DNA of 64,000 bases from NCBI GenBank assembly GCA_009774615.1, contig VSOC01000010.1:1-64000 (forward strand), given 5' to 3'. The notes beneath the pieces are model-generated. The model searched no databases and was not told the origin of the DNA. It saw only the letters and a list, made by a program, of their open reading frames with translations. The translations under genes were made by a program, and so were the position numbers. The DNA comes from Lachnospiraceae bacterium (lineage in GTDB: Bacteria; Bacillota; Clostridia; Lachnospirales; Lachnospiraceae). Shown one piece after another: positions 18,872-26,814 of this stretch. The stretch's first letter is position 1. Every line of letters starts with the position of its first letter.

Positions 18872-19375
18872 TTAAGTCAAATTTCGATGAAAGATAAGAT
18901 TGCGATAACGATCTAATGTAAGTAAAAGCATATTTCCCAGTACACCTATCGCAAGGACTTCACCGATTCCCACGGTAACCATCGCAACGGGAATCAAATC
19001 GGGTGAACCATAGGCATAACGGAGAACCCATGGAATAATGATCGTATTGGCCAGAATCGGCGGGAGGCACACCAGCCATTTATTCACCTTTCCAAGATAA
19101 AGCGAACCTGCTGCACCGATAAGTGTTGCCAGACTCCCAAAGATGATATCAAGTCCGGCTGCACCGCAGAGGAGGTTGGAAAGAAGGCATCCCACAAACA
19201 GTCCGGGAACGGCGGCCGGGGTAAAGAAGGGCAGGACGCACAGGATTTCCGAAATCCGAAACTGTACCGGGCCAAAAGAAATCGGTGCAAAAACTATCGT
19301 CAGGACGATATAAACCGCCGCAATTGCTGCACCATAGGTTACATAGTGAATTGGTTTGTTTCTTGTTTGCTCCAT
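18872..19375 (-). CDS. queT: QueT-family transporter (ECF substrate component)
   Basis: 167 residues, about five or six hydrophobic helices. Matches the QueT family: TYGAAIAAVYIVLT, QFRISEILCVLPFF, GLFVGCLLSNLL, and a terminal GNMLLLTLDRYR. QueT proteins are substrate-binding components for queuosine precursors and use a shared ECF energy module encoded elsewhere. The leader carries a pseudoknot resembling a preQ1-I riboswitch that includes the AAGGAG ribosome site, supporting the assignment. Confidence 0.88.
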   Translation of the reverse strand: MEQTRNKPIHYVTYGAAIAAVYIVLTIVFAPISFGPVQFRISEILCVLPFFTPAAVPGLFVGCLLSNLLCGAAGLDIIFGSLATLIGAAGSLYLGKVNKWLVCLPPILANTIIIPWVLRYAYGSPDLIPVAMVTVGIGEVLAIGVLGNMLLLTLDRYRNLIFHRNLT

Positions 19376-19385
19376 TGTTTTATTC

Positions 19386-19428
19386 TCCTTTAGTTTTGTT
19401 TTTCGTCAGGAAGGTTTCGAACTGACGT
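19386..19428 (-). promoter_or_regulatory. Candidate preQ1-I riboswitch of queT
   Basis: Minus strand: 6-bp stem CGTCAG/CTGACG (19422-19427 with 19404-19409), 12-nt loop, then an A-rich tail AAAAACAAAACTAAAGGAG. The loop's CCTT can pair with AAGG of the ribosome site, giving the H-type pseudoknot of class I preQ1 switches that hides the ribosome site. A separate hairpin (TCCGC/GCGGA, CGG/CCG; 19439-19471) lies just upstream. The exact class was not verified. Confidence 0.55.
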
Positions 19429-19512
19429 TGTTTTTACATCCGCTTAACGGTTTCTTCCTCAGCCGTGCGGACAGTACATTAGTATACGATCATTTCCGGA
19501 AATTTGCAATAC

Positions 19513-19821
19513 TCATACGAAAAATAATTCCAGCAAAAAGACAATCCCGCATGCCCCCACAGCCACTTTAAGAAGACCTGCACCGCAAAAAGCCAGAACC
19601 AGGGCAGCAAGAAATCCGGCAGCCCCGGAGTATATGCTTGATGTTGCTGTAATAATACTGGGAAAGGTCATTACGGATAAGGTCACATAGGGCACATAAT
19701 ACAAAAAAGAGCGGATAAATTTATTTTTAATCGGCTTGCGGATCAGGGTCAGCGGCAATACACGGATTAAATAGGTGGTCACTGCCATCACCAGAATATA
19801 GGCATATACATTATTTTTCAT
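19513..19821 (-). CDS. azlD: AzlD-family branched-chain amino acid exporter, small subunit
   Basis: 102 residues, about four hydrophobic helices, with the AzlD pattern YLIRVLPLTLIRKPI and VPYVTLSVMTFPSI. Pairs with AzlC to export branched-chain amino acids. Start 19821 lies after GGAGGGGG, inside the end of azlC (11-bp overlap), so translation is probably coupled. Confidence 0.88.
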   Translation of the reverse strand: MKNNVYAYILVMAVTTYLIRVLPLTLIRKPIKNKFIRSFLYYVPYVTLSVMTFPSIITATSSIYSGAAGFLAALVLAFCGAGLLKVAVGACGIVFLLELFFV

Positions 19822-20542
19822 CTTCTTCCCCCTCCTCATGAATCGGGAACAGCACGGCCCCGGCTCCGGCAATCAGTACCGTTAAAAGGATGATCCTCAT
19901 TCCGGAGGACAGGCTGCCAGTTCCCGGCAGATACGTAAAAAACAGGCTTGCCCCCATGGAAACGGCAATCATTCCTGCCAGAATTTTATCCTTCCTTGCC
20001 GGAGGAACAACCACGGCGATAAACATGCCGTAGAGGGCAACATTCAGGGCGGAGAGCACCCGGGCGGGCAGGATATTCCCGGATACCACGCCCAGCCATG
20101 TTCCAAGAGTCCATCCGGGAACGGCAACACTGATTGCCCCGTAAACATAATAAGGGCTTAAAGCCTGTCCTGCCCCCGCGCCTATGGCAATCCCGAAAAT
20201 CTCATCCGTGATTCCATAAGCCATCAAAAAACGGTGGAAAAAAGGCATTTTCGGCGAAAGCTTCTGGGAAAGGGCACAGGACATCAGGCAGTAACGCAGA
20301 TTAATAATAAACTGCGTCCCCGCCATCTCCATATAGGCAGCCCCCGCAGCCATCAGCGAAAGCCCGGCAAACTCCCCGGCAGAAGTGACGTTCGTAAAGG
20401 ACATCAGTGCAGCCGAAAAAGCCTTCATCCCCATATTCCCCGCGGCAATCCCAAGGCTGAAGGACACGGCAAGATAGCCCAGAGCAATGGGGATTCCGTC
20501 ACGAATCCCCCGTATGTACCAGGTACGATGATTAATTTCCAT
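19811..20542 (-). CDS. azlC: AzlC-family branched-chain amino acid exporter, large subunit
   Basis: 243 residues with the AzlC signature GIRDGIPIALGYLAVSFSLG, FTNVTSAGEFAGL and the Gln in GTQFIINLRYCLMS. Several membrane helices. Forms the exporter with the overlapping azlD. The MATE gene ends its stop 6 bp before this start, so all three may be co-transcribed. No Lrp-type regulator is adjacent, unlike in Bacillus. Confidence 0.9.
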   Translation of the reverse strand: MEINHRTWYIRGIRDGIPIALGYLAVSFSLGIAAGNMGMKAFSAALMSFTNVTSAGEFAGLSLMAAGAAYMEMAGTQFIINLRYCLMSCALSQKLSPKMPFFHRFLMAYGITDEIFGIAIGAGAGQALSPYYVYGAISVAVPGWTLGTWLGVVSGNILPARVLSALNVALYGMFIAVVVPPARKDKILAGMIAVSMGASLFFTYLPGTGSLSSGMRIILLTVLIAGAGAVLFPIHEEGEEDEK

Positions 20543-20548
20543 GACCAG

Positions 20549-21943
20549 TTACTCCTTTTCTTTCACCAGGGACAGGGCTTTCTTTTTCCAGTTCCCCAGT
20601 CGGTAAAATACTATAGTGATTACAGCGCCAAGCACCCAGGAAAAAAGAAGGGAAATCCAGATACACTCATACCTTCCCTTTGGAAATTCGGGCGTTCTTG
20701 TCAGCCAGGCAATTCCGTAAGCCAGAGGAATTCGGATAGCAACCGTAGTCACCATGGAAATCCACATCGGTGTCATGGTATCTCCGGCCCCGCGCATAAT
20801 CCCGGATAAACTCTGGGTTACTGCCATGGCTATGTACCCGGCGGATAAAATCGCCATCATCCTTGCACTCACATTCACCAGTTTCTCTGTGCTGGTAAAA
20901 ATCGCCATCAGATGGTGCCCGAAAAGAAGAATCAACGCGGTAATCGACGCAGAGATCCCTACGGCAAGAAGAGTTCCCTGTTTTGCCCCCTGCTGTACGC
21001 GCTCATACTCCCGCGCACCTACATTCTGCCCGGAATAGGTCGTCATCGCGGTTCCAAAGGAGAAATTCGGCATCATGGCAAAGCCGTCCACACGCATAAT
21101 AATAACATTGGCGGCAATGATCATCTCGCCAAAGCTGTTGGTCAAAGACTGCACGACAACCATAGCCAGGGAAAAGATCGCCTGGGTAATTCCGGAGGGA
21201 AGTCCCAGACGCAGAACCGTAAAAATATTCTCCCGATCCGGTTTTAAATACGAAGGATGCATATCGAACAAATGTCCCATCCTCCGAAGCTTGACCAGAC
21301 ATAAAAACGCCGATGCAAGCTGGGCAATCACGGTAGCCAGAGCCACCCCGGCCACCCCCATCTTCAACCCGGCAACAAACCAGAGATCAAGAATAATATT
21401 CAGCACCGTAGCCACCAAAAGATAGACCAGCGCCGAAAGGGAGTCCCCCAGTCCCCGCAAAATCCCGCAGAAAATATTATAGTAAGCCACCCCGGCGATG
21501 CCCATCAAAAGGATGAACAGATAGGAAGCACACCAGTCCATAATGCTTTCCGGCGTGTCTAACATCCTAAGTACCGGTCGGATCAGCGCGGCACAGCAGA
21601 CCATTAAAAGCAGAGAGGAAAGCGCGGTTAAAGTGATGGAACTGCCGATGGTTTTTGATAAATTTTCCCGGTCATGGGAGCCGAAATACTGGGAAACCAT
21701 AATACTTACCCCCATGGAAATTCCCACAAACAGCACCAGGAGCAGGTTTAAAATCGGGCTTGCGCTTCCCACAGCCGCCAGTGCGTTATCCCCAACATAC
21801 CGGCCCACGACAATGCTGTCCACCGTATTATAGAGCTGCTGGGCAATGTTTCCAATCAGCATGGGCACCGTAAAAAGCACAATTTTTTCCCAGGGCCGTC
21901 CGGAAGTCATATCTACCTGCGCAAATAATTGTTTAACATTCAT
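20549..21943 (-). CDS. MATE-family efflux transporter
   Basis: 464 residues, 12 predicted membrane helices in two halves. Half 1 begins PWEKIVLFTVPMLIGNIAQQLYNTVDSIVVGRYVG, typical of MATE exporters; half 2 repeats the pattern near GLPSGITQAIFSLAMVVV. Moves cationic drugs or metabolites using Na+ or H+. AAGGAG about 11 nt before ATG 21943; the nearer ATG is out of frame. Substrate cannot be predicted. Confidence 0.92.
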   Translation of the reverse strand: MNVKQLFAQVDMTSGRPWEKIVLFTVPMLIGNIAQQLYNTVDSIVVGRYVGDNALAAVGSASPILNLLLVLFVGISMGVSIMVSQYFGSHDRENLSKTIGSSITLTALSSLLLMVCCAALIRPVLRMLDTPESIMDWCASYLFILLMGIAGVAYYNIFCGILRGLGDSLSALVYLLVATVLNIILDLWFVAGLKMGVAGVALATVIAQLASAFLCLVKLRRMGHLFDMHPSYLKPDRENIFTVLRLGLPSGITQAIFSLAMVVVQSLTNSFGEMIIAANVIIMRVDGFAMMPNFSFGTAMTTYSGQNVGAREYERVQQGAKQGTLLAVGISASITALILLFGHHLMAIFTSTEKLVNVSARMMAILSAGYIAMAVTQSLSGIMRGAGDTMTPMWISMVTTVAIRIPLAYGIAWLTRTPEFPKGRYECIWISLLFSWVLGAVITIVFYRLGNWKKKALSLVKEKE

Positions 21944-21990
21944 TCGTCCATGTACTCCTTTCTCATTTGCTTAATTTTTTATAAAACCTC

Positions 21991-22902
21991 CTAACGCAGA
22001 TCGGCAAATAACCTCCTCTGCGTCAGGCTGTTGACTTCCAGCTTATCCAGAATCTGGTGGGCGTCTGCCTGCGGATGGGTAACACAGATCCGGTATACGG
22101 TTTCCACAAATACAGGCTCTACCCGCAGGTTTTTTGCCACCCATTCGATGGCTTCCCCACGCTTCATCAGCCGCATAATTTTTGCAATAACAAAGAGCTG
22201 ATCTCTCTGCCCTGACCGTTCGGCAATGCGCTCCTGCAGCCTTTTTTTCATGCCGGTTTTCTCCTGCCAAACTTCTTTTTCCCCTGTTTTCTCTGCTTCT
22301 TTTGTTTCCTTCGCGTACTCTGCCTGCGCTTCTCTTTTTGCCTGCACTTCTTTTATATCTTCTTTTGCCGATGGATTTTTTGTGCACGCCATCAAGCCAA
22401 ACGCTTCGGTTTCCTTTTCTACCGCAATCTGTTCGCCTTCTTCTCTAAAAAACAAGGTTTCCAGCTGGCATCCGTCTTCTTTTAGCGTAAGTACCGCCAT
22501 CGACAGCGGCAGGGTAAAGCGTCGGAAACCGCAGCTTCCGGGATTCAGCCAGAGCTGCCCGTTCTGCAGCTTTTTAAAATACATATGGGAATGTCCGAAG
22601 ATAATCACCTGTGCATCCCCCACATCCCCGGGGATATCCGCCTGATCATGCACCAGAAGAAACCGATAATCCCCCAGCTTAAAGCGTCGGATCAGCGGAA
22701 GCTGCTCTGCCCAGTCATGATCATTATTTCCCCGGACGGCGTATAAAGGCTGCTTAATTTTCAGCTTATGAAACACCATCTGATTATCAAAATCGCCTGC
22801 ATGAATCACCACATCGCAGGACTGAAGAATCCTTTCCACCTCTGGGCGCAGCAGTCCGTGGGTATCGGAAATCACTGCTGCGCGGATTGGTTCATTTATC
22901 AT
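21991..22902 (-). CDS. YfcE-type metallophosphoesterase fused to a C-terminal helical domain
   Basis: 303 residues, about twice YfcE (about 180). Residues 1-155 are a calcineurin-like phosphoesterase with all metal motifs: ISDTHG (D13, H15), GDFDN (D37), GNND (58-61), His85 and GHSH (103-106). Residues 165-230 are a highly charged Lys/Glu/Ala linker. Residues 230-303 are a compact helical domain with IAKIMRLMKRGEAIEWVAKN and a C-terminal QILDKL. Activity on phosphodiesters is likely; the substrate and the role of the added domain are unknown. GGAGAAAC precedes the ATG. Confidence 0.8.
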   Translation of the reverse strand: MINEPIRAAVISDTHGLLRPEVERILQSCDVVIHAGDFDNQMVFHKLKIKQPLYAVRGNNDHDWAEQLPLIRRFKLGDYRFLLVHDQADIPGDVGDAQVIIFGHSHMYFKKLQNGQLWLNPGSCGFRRFTLPLSMAVLTLKEDGCQLETLFFREEGEQIAVEKETEAFGLMACTKNPSAKEDIKEVQAKREAQAEYAKETKEAEKTGEKEVWQEKTGMKKRLQERIAERSGQRDQLFVIAKIMRLMKRGEAIEWVAKNLRVEPVFVETVYRICVTHPQADAHQILDKLEVNSLTQRRLFADLR

Positions 22903-22951
22903 AGCCGTTTCTCCTGTTCATCATCTTTTTTGCTGTCTGTAACCCACCGTT

Positions 22952-22979
22952 TGCTGCTGTTCATACGCTCACAGCAGTC
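22952..22979. repeat. 26-bp intergenic palindrome, copy 5 (overlaps dapA stop)
   Basis: GCTGCTGTTCATA and CGCTCACAGCAG halves. The dapA stop (22969-22971) lies inside the repeat, which therefore encodes the last Leu-Leu-stop of the protein. Confidence 0.75.
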
Positions 22980-23856
22980 CATAGCCTTTCATTAATACCT
23001 TTAATTCCCCTTTTCTTTCCGGTGCCAAAGGGACAAGAGGAAGGCGGCAGTCCTCCCTGCACATCCCCATAAGCGACAGCGCTGCCTTCACCGGAATGGG
23101 GTTGACGTCCCAGAACATGGCATTCATCAGCGGCAAAAGCTTTAACTGCAGCGCCGTGCTTTCCAAAACCTTCCCCTCACGAAAAAGCCGGCAGAGCTCT
23201 GCCGTTTCTTTCGGCATAATATTGCCCAGAACCGAAATCACACCCTGTCCGCCCAAAGACAATACCGGAAGGATCTGATCATCATTTCCCGAATAGATAT
23301 CCAGGCTGTCCCCGCACAGGGCCGCCGTTCCTGCCACCTGAGAGATGTTCCCGCTGGCTTCCTTTAATCCGCAGATATTCGGATGCTTTGCCAGCCGACG
23401 GCAGGTTTCGGGGCAGATATTCACCCCGGTTCTTGTCGGAACATTATAAAGAATTACGGGAATGCTAACCTGATCGGCAATGGTTTCAAAATGCCGGATT
23501 AGCCCTTCCTGCGAGGTTTTATTATAATAGGGCGTTACCAGCAAAATCCCGTCGGCCCCGGCAAGCTCTGCCTCACGCGAAAGCGCGGCGGCCTTTCGTG
23601 TATCATTGCTCCCTGTCCCAAGAATTACGGGAATCCGCTTATCCACCCTGCGGATCACAAATGCCGCAAGTTCGTTCTTCTCCTTATCGGTGAGCGTCGA
23701 TGCCTCCCCTGTCGTTCCCATAACGACCAGAGCATCCGCCCCATGTTCTATCTGAAATTCCAAAAGCCCGTAAAGGGCCGGATAATCAATCCCTCCGCTG
23801 CCATCCATCGGCGTAACCAAAGCGGTTGCCATACCGGTAAATATTCTGCGTTTCAT
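22969..23856 (-). CDS. dapA: 4-hydroxy-tetrahydrodipicolinate synthase
   Basis: 295 residues. Condenses pyruvate with aspartate semialdehyde. Schiff-base Lys165 in GLKEASGN, Tyr137 in ILYNVP, and MGTTGEAST with the Thr pair. Start 23856 (MKRRIFTG) fits the family; only a weak GGGA lies before it. The product feeds lysine and peptidoglycan and is also the precursor of dipicolinic acid, made by dpaA/dpaB just beyond in the divergent direction. The 3' end is formed by a dispersed palindrome. Confidence 0.95.
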   Translation of the reverse strand: MKRRIFTGMATALVTPMDGSGGIDYPALYGLLEFQIEHGADALVVMGTTGEASTLTDKEKNELAAFVIRRVDKRIPVILGTGSNDTRKAAALSREAELAGADGILLVTPYYNKTSQEGLIRHFETIADQVSIPVILYNVPTRTGVNICPETCRRLAKHPNICGLKEASGNISQVAGTAALCGDSLDIYSGNDDQILPVLSLGGQGVISVLGNIMPKETAELCRLFREGKVLESTALQLKLLPLMNAMFWDVNPIPVKAALSLMGMCREDCRLPLVPLAPERKGELKVLMKGYGLL

Positions 23857-23990
23857 AGTACAGTCCCATCCATAGGGTTCTCTGTTTACCATATGCCAAA
23901 AACGGACAGCAGGTTCCTGAAACGGACAGCAGAATTCAGTATAGAAATAAGGCATCCCGTCCGCCCGAATCGCGTGTAAAACAGCCAGGA

Positions 23991-24018
23991 ACGAAAATAC
24001 TGACTTCCGCATACCTTA
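23991..24018 (+). promoter_or_regulatory. Possible sigma-K-type promoter of dpaAB
   Basis: CATACCTTA (24010-24018) matches the CATANNNTA minus-10 of Bacillus sigma-K, with AC 17 nt upstream. In Bacillus subtilis spoVFAB is a sigma-K operon. A short motif match only. Confidence 0.35.
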
Positions 24019-24087
24019 CAGGGTGAACCAAAATGTTTTTCCTATACAAAAAACAACAAAAATCATCCCCAAATTATGGAGGTTTTT

Positions 24088-24942
24088 ATGTGCGCAAGTT
24101 CCGAACATGTCACTGACCATATCTGCGTTATCCTTGGGGACTCCCGCCAGGAATATCTGGCCGGACTCCTTCGCCGGGAATACCTTCCGGTTTCCTTTCT
24201 TCAGGAGCCGGATAAAGAAAGCCTTGCAGGCTGCAGCATGATCATTGCTCCTACACCGTTTACAAAGGATCAGAAGACCGTCTTTTCACATCCAAAACTT
24301 ACTATCGACGATTTTCTCTCTTTCCTTCGCCCCGGACAGATGCTTTTTGGTGCAAACCTGCCCCAGAAGGTCAGAGATTACTGCAGCAAACATTTTGTCG
24401 GCTTTTTTGATTTTATGGACGACGAAGAGATTGCCGCAAAAAACGCTGTTGCCACTGCCGAAGGCGCAGTCTGCGAAGCCATCGCACACAGCCCGGTAAA
24501 CTTGGAAGGCAGTTCCTGCCTATTAGCCGGATATGGGCGCTGCGGGCGTGTTCTTGCCAAAAAGCTTAAGGCACTGGGTGCCGAAATCATCATTCTTGAA
24601 TCGGATCCTGCGCGGCAGAATCTTGCAAAAAAAGAAGGCTTTTTCTGTATACAAAGCCATGCACTTTCCCGGTTCCTGGAAGAAAATCCGGTTCTTTTTT
24701 TCTTTAATACGGCACCCTGCCCTATTTTCGGAGAGAAGATTCTGGAAAAAACACACCCCGATATTACCATTATCGATATTGCTTCTGCTCCTGGAGGAAC
24801 GGATTTTGATTACTGCCATAAGACCGGAAAAACAGCCCTTTTATGCCCCGGCCTTCCCGGAAAATACGCGCCAAAAACCTCTGCACAGATTCTCTGCAGC
24901 GCTGTTTTGGCTTATCGTTCCTCTTTAGAGAAACAAAAATGA
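24088..24942 (+). CDS. dpaA: Dipicolinate synthase subunit A
   Basis: 284 residues. With DpaB oxidises dihydrodipicolinate to dipicolinic acid (DPA) in the mother cell during sporulation. N-terminal domain, then an NAD(P)-binding fold with LLAGYGRCGRVLAKKLKALGAEIIILESD (about 147-175) and DIASAPGGTDF. ATG 24088 is chosen: GGAGG 5 nt upstream; the ATG at 24076 contains that ribosome site. dpaB follows after 29 bp. This is strong evidence for endospore formation. Confidence 0.93.
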   Translation: MCASSEHVTDHICVILGDSRQEYLAGLLRREYLPVSFLQEPDKESLAGCSMIIAPTPFTKDQKTVFSHPKLTIDDFLSFLRPGQMLFGANLPQKVRDYCSKHFVGFFDFMDDEEIAAKNAVATAEGAVCEAIAHSPVNLEGSSCLLAGYGRCGRVLAKKLKALGAEIIILESDPARQNLAKKEGFFCIQSHALSRFLEENPVLFFFNTAPCPIFGEKILEKTHPDITIIDIASAPGGTDFDYCHKTGKTALLCPGLPGKYAPKTSAQILCSAVLAYRSSLEKQK

Positions 24943-24971
24943 AATCTAAAACATCCAAAGGAGGTTTTCTT

Positions 24972-25550
24972 ATGACATTAGCCGGAAAAACCATCGGTTT
25001 TGCCTTTACCGGTTCCTTCTGCACCTTCAGCGCAGCCGAAAAACAGGCGGCCTCGCTCCTTGACCTGGGTGCCAATATACAGCCTGTTTTTTCTGCAAAT
25101 GTGCAGACCATGGACTCCCGCTTCGGCAGCACCAGCGAATATATCAAACACATCACTTCCCTTACCGGGAACAAGCCCATCCTTACCATGGAGGAAGCCG
25201 AACCTATCGGCCCGTCCGCCTGCTTAGATATCCTGCTCATCGCACCCTGCACCGGAAACACTTTAGCAAAGCTTGCCAACGGCATTACGGATACCTCGGT
25301 GCTGATGGCCGCCAAAGCCCATCTCCGCAATCAAAAACCCCTGGTCATCTCCATCTCCACCAACGATGCCCTGGGCATGAATTTTAAAAATATCGGTCTG
25401 CTCTACAACACAAAAAACATTTATTTTGTTCCCTTTGGACAGGACAATCCGGAGAAAAAACCAAATTCTTTAATTGCCCGGACAGAACTGACGGCAAAGA
25501 CCTTAGAACTTGCCCTGGAAGGAAAACAAATCCAACCGGTTATCGTCTAG
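24972..25550 (+). CDS. dpaB: Dipicolinate synthase subunit B
   Basis: 192 residues, flavoprotein-like fold: GKTIGFAFTGSFCTFS at the N-terminus, LIAPCTGNTLAKLANGITDT in the middle, and the C-terminal NIYFVPFGQDNPEKKPNSL typical of SpoVFB. Acts with DpaA. AAAGGAGG lies 9 nt before ATG 24972. Ends 18 bp from the convergent aroK gene. Confidence 0.93.
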   Translation: MTLAGKTIGFAFTGSFCTFSAAEKQAASLLDLGANIQPVFSANVQTMDSRFGSTSEYIKHITSLTGNKPILTMEEAEPIGPSACLDILLIAPCTGNTLAKLANGITDTSVLMAAKAHLRNQKPLVISISTNDALGMNFKNIGLLYNTKNIYFVPFGQDNPEKKPNSLIARTELTAKTLELALEGKQIQPVIV

Positions 25551-25568
25551 ACTGCATCTATCGTTGAA

Positions 25569-26123
25569 TTACCTCAGCAGGTTCAGCATTGCATCCAGTT
25601 CCCTGCGCTCCGCCGCCAGTTTTTTCTCCATCAGGAGGCGGAGCCTGTCCACGGTCTGCCCGGGCTGGAAACAGCCCTCCTCGCTGACTACGATATCCGC
25701 ATAGCGCTCGTAAAGCGGCACACGCTCATCATATAAGTCCCGCAGAGTAAACCCCGGTTTTAAGGCCACGCCGCGGTCAACGATATTTCCCACCCGGCGT
25801 TCAAGTTCCTCAAAACTCATCTTTAAATAAACGATTTCACTGATTTCCTTTAAATGCTGCATGGCCTTCTCGCCGTAAATCACGGAACCGCCCGGCGCAA
25901 TCACGGATTTTTTTGCTTCCAGTTCTGCGTTTACCCGCTCTTCCACCTGTAAAAATCCCGAAAGCCCTTCCTCGGCGATAATCTCTTTTAGCAGCCGCCC
26001 TTCCTTCTCCTGGATTAAGATATCCACATCCACGAAGGAATAGCCCAGGCGCTTGGCTAAAAGTACACCTATGGTGCTTTTCCCGGAAGACGGCATACCG
26101 ATTAAGGTAATATTTGGCTTCAT
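25569..26123 (-). CDS. aroK: Shikimate kinase
   Basis: 184 residues. Phosphorylates shikimate in chorismate synthesis. Walker A GMPSSGKST (9-17), FVDVDILIQ (shikimate Asp), APGGSVIY (Gly-Gly loop) and a lid Arg in RGVALKPGFTLRDLYDERVPLY. Start ATG 26123; the ribosome site is weak. The 5' leader contains two adjacent long hairpins (26136-26203). No other aromatic gene is nearby. Confidence 0.87.
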   Translation of the reverse strand: MKPNITLIGMPSSGKSTIGVLLAKRLGYSFVDVDILIQEKEGRLLKEIIAEEGLSGFLQVEERVNAELEAKKSVIAPGGSVIYGEKAMQHLKEISEIVYLKMSFEELERRVGNIVDRGVALKPGFTLRDLYDERVPLYERYADIVVSEEGCFQPGQTVDRLRLLMEKKLAAERRELDAMLNLLR

Positions 26124-26135
26124 TTTTTGCACCAA

Positions 26136-26203
26136 GCCTCAAGCGAAAATGCTTGCATTTTCATTTGAGGCGCAAACACAAAGGGTGAAAGATTTGTGTT
26201 TGC
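26136..26203. repeat. Two back-to-back hairpins upstream of aroK
   Basis: Hairpin 1: GCCTCAA/TTGAGGC (26136-26142 with 26165-26171) enclosing GAAAATGC/GCATTTTC (26145-26152 with 26155-26162). Hairpin 2: perfect 11-bp GCAAACACAAA (26172-26182) with its complement 26193-26203. They abut without a gap, between the flavin-reductase 3' end and the aroK start. No long T-run follows on the minus strand. Confidence 0.7.
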
Positions 26204-26229
26204 ATTTTATCCTTTCTTCTTTTTTTCTT

Positions 26230-26814
26230 TCACCCTTTCCTTCCCTTCTCTACAGAATATCCAAATTTCCCCAATCGCTCACCCAAACCAAAATACTCTC
26301 CGTGCGAATAAGCCACCAGCCCTGTCGAATTCAGATGAAACTTCCCCTTTTCATCCATAAAATCCGTATCCACCGCCACCCCTGTTACTTCAGCCACAAA
26401 CATATCATGGCTTCCCAGAGGAATGACCCGGCACACCTTACACGCTAAATTCACCGGGCTTTCTGCAATTCCCGGCACCATACTGTGTTCCATCTTTTGT
26501 TCCGTCAGGCTGCACGCCTTGAATTTATCCTCATCCCGCCCGGACTTTACCCCGCACCAGTCCGCAGCAAAAGCCAGATCCTTCGTCACCAGATTAATCA
26601 CAAACTCCCCGGTTTCCTGGATAATTGCATAAGAATACCGCTCTTTGCGCACCGAAATCGATACCATGGCCGGAGAGGAACAGACCGTCCCCGCCCAGGC
26701 AATGGTGATGATGTTGGGTTTCTCCCCCGGCCGCTGACAGCTTACCAGGACAGCCGGAAGCGGATAAAGGAGATTTCCCGGCTTCCAGAATTCTTTTTTT
26801 ACCTGTTTTTTCAT
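26230..26814 (-). CDS. Flavin reductase family protein (flavoredoxin-like)
   Basis: 194 residues, FMN-binding split-barrel family: NLLYPLPAVLVSCQ, NIITIAWAGTVCSSPAMVSISVRKERYSY, and GEFVINLVT. Likely an FMN-dependent reductase or electron carrier. The ATG directly follows the stop of the pyrophosphatase gene; its GAGG site lies within that gene's last codons, so the pair is an operon. Confidence 0.85.
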   Translation of the reverse strand: MKKQVKKEFWKPGNLLYPLPAVLVSCQRPGEKPNIITIAWAGTVCSSPAMVSISVRKERYSYAIIQETGEFVINLVTKDLAFAADWCGVKSGRDEDKFKACSLTEQKMEHSMVPGIAESPVNLACKVCRVIPLGSHDMFVAEVTGVAVDTDFMDEKGKFHLNSTGLVAYSHGEYFGLGERLGKFGYSVEKGRKG

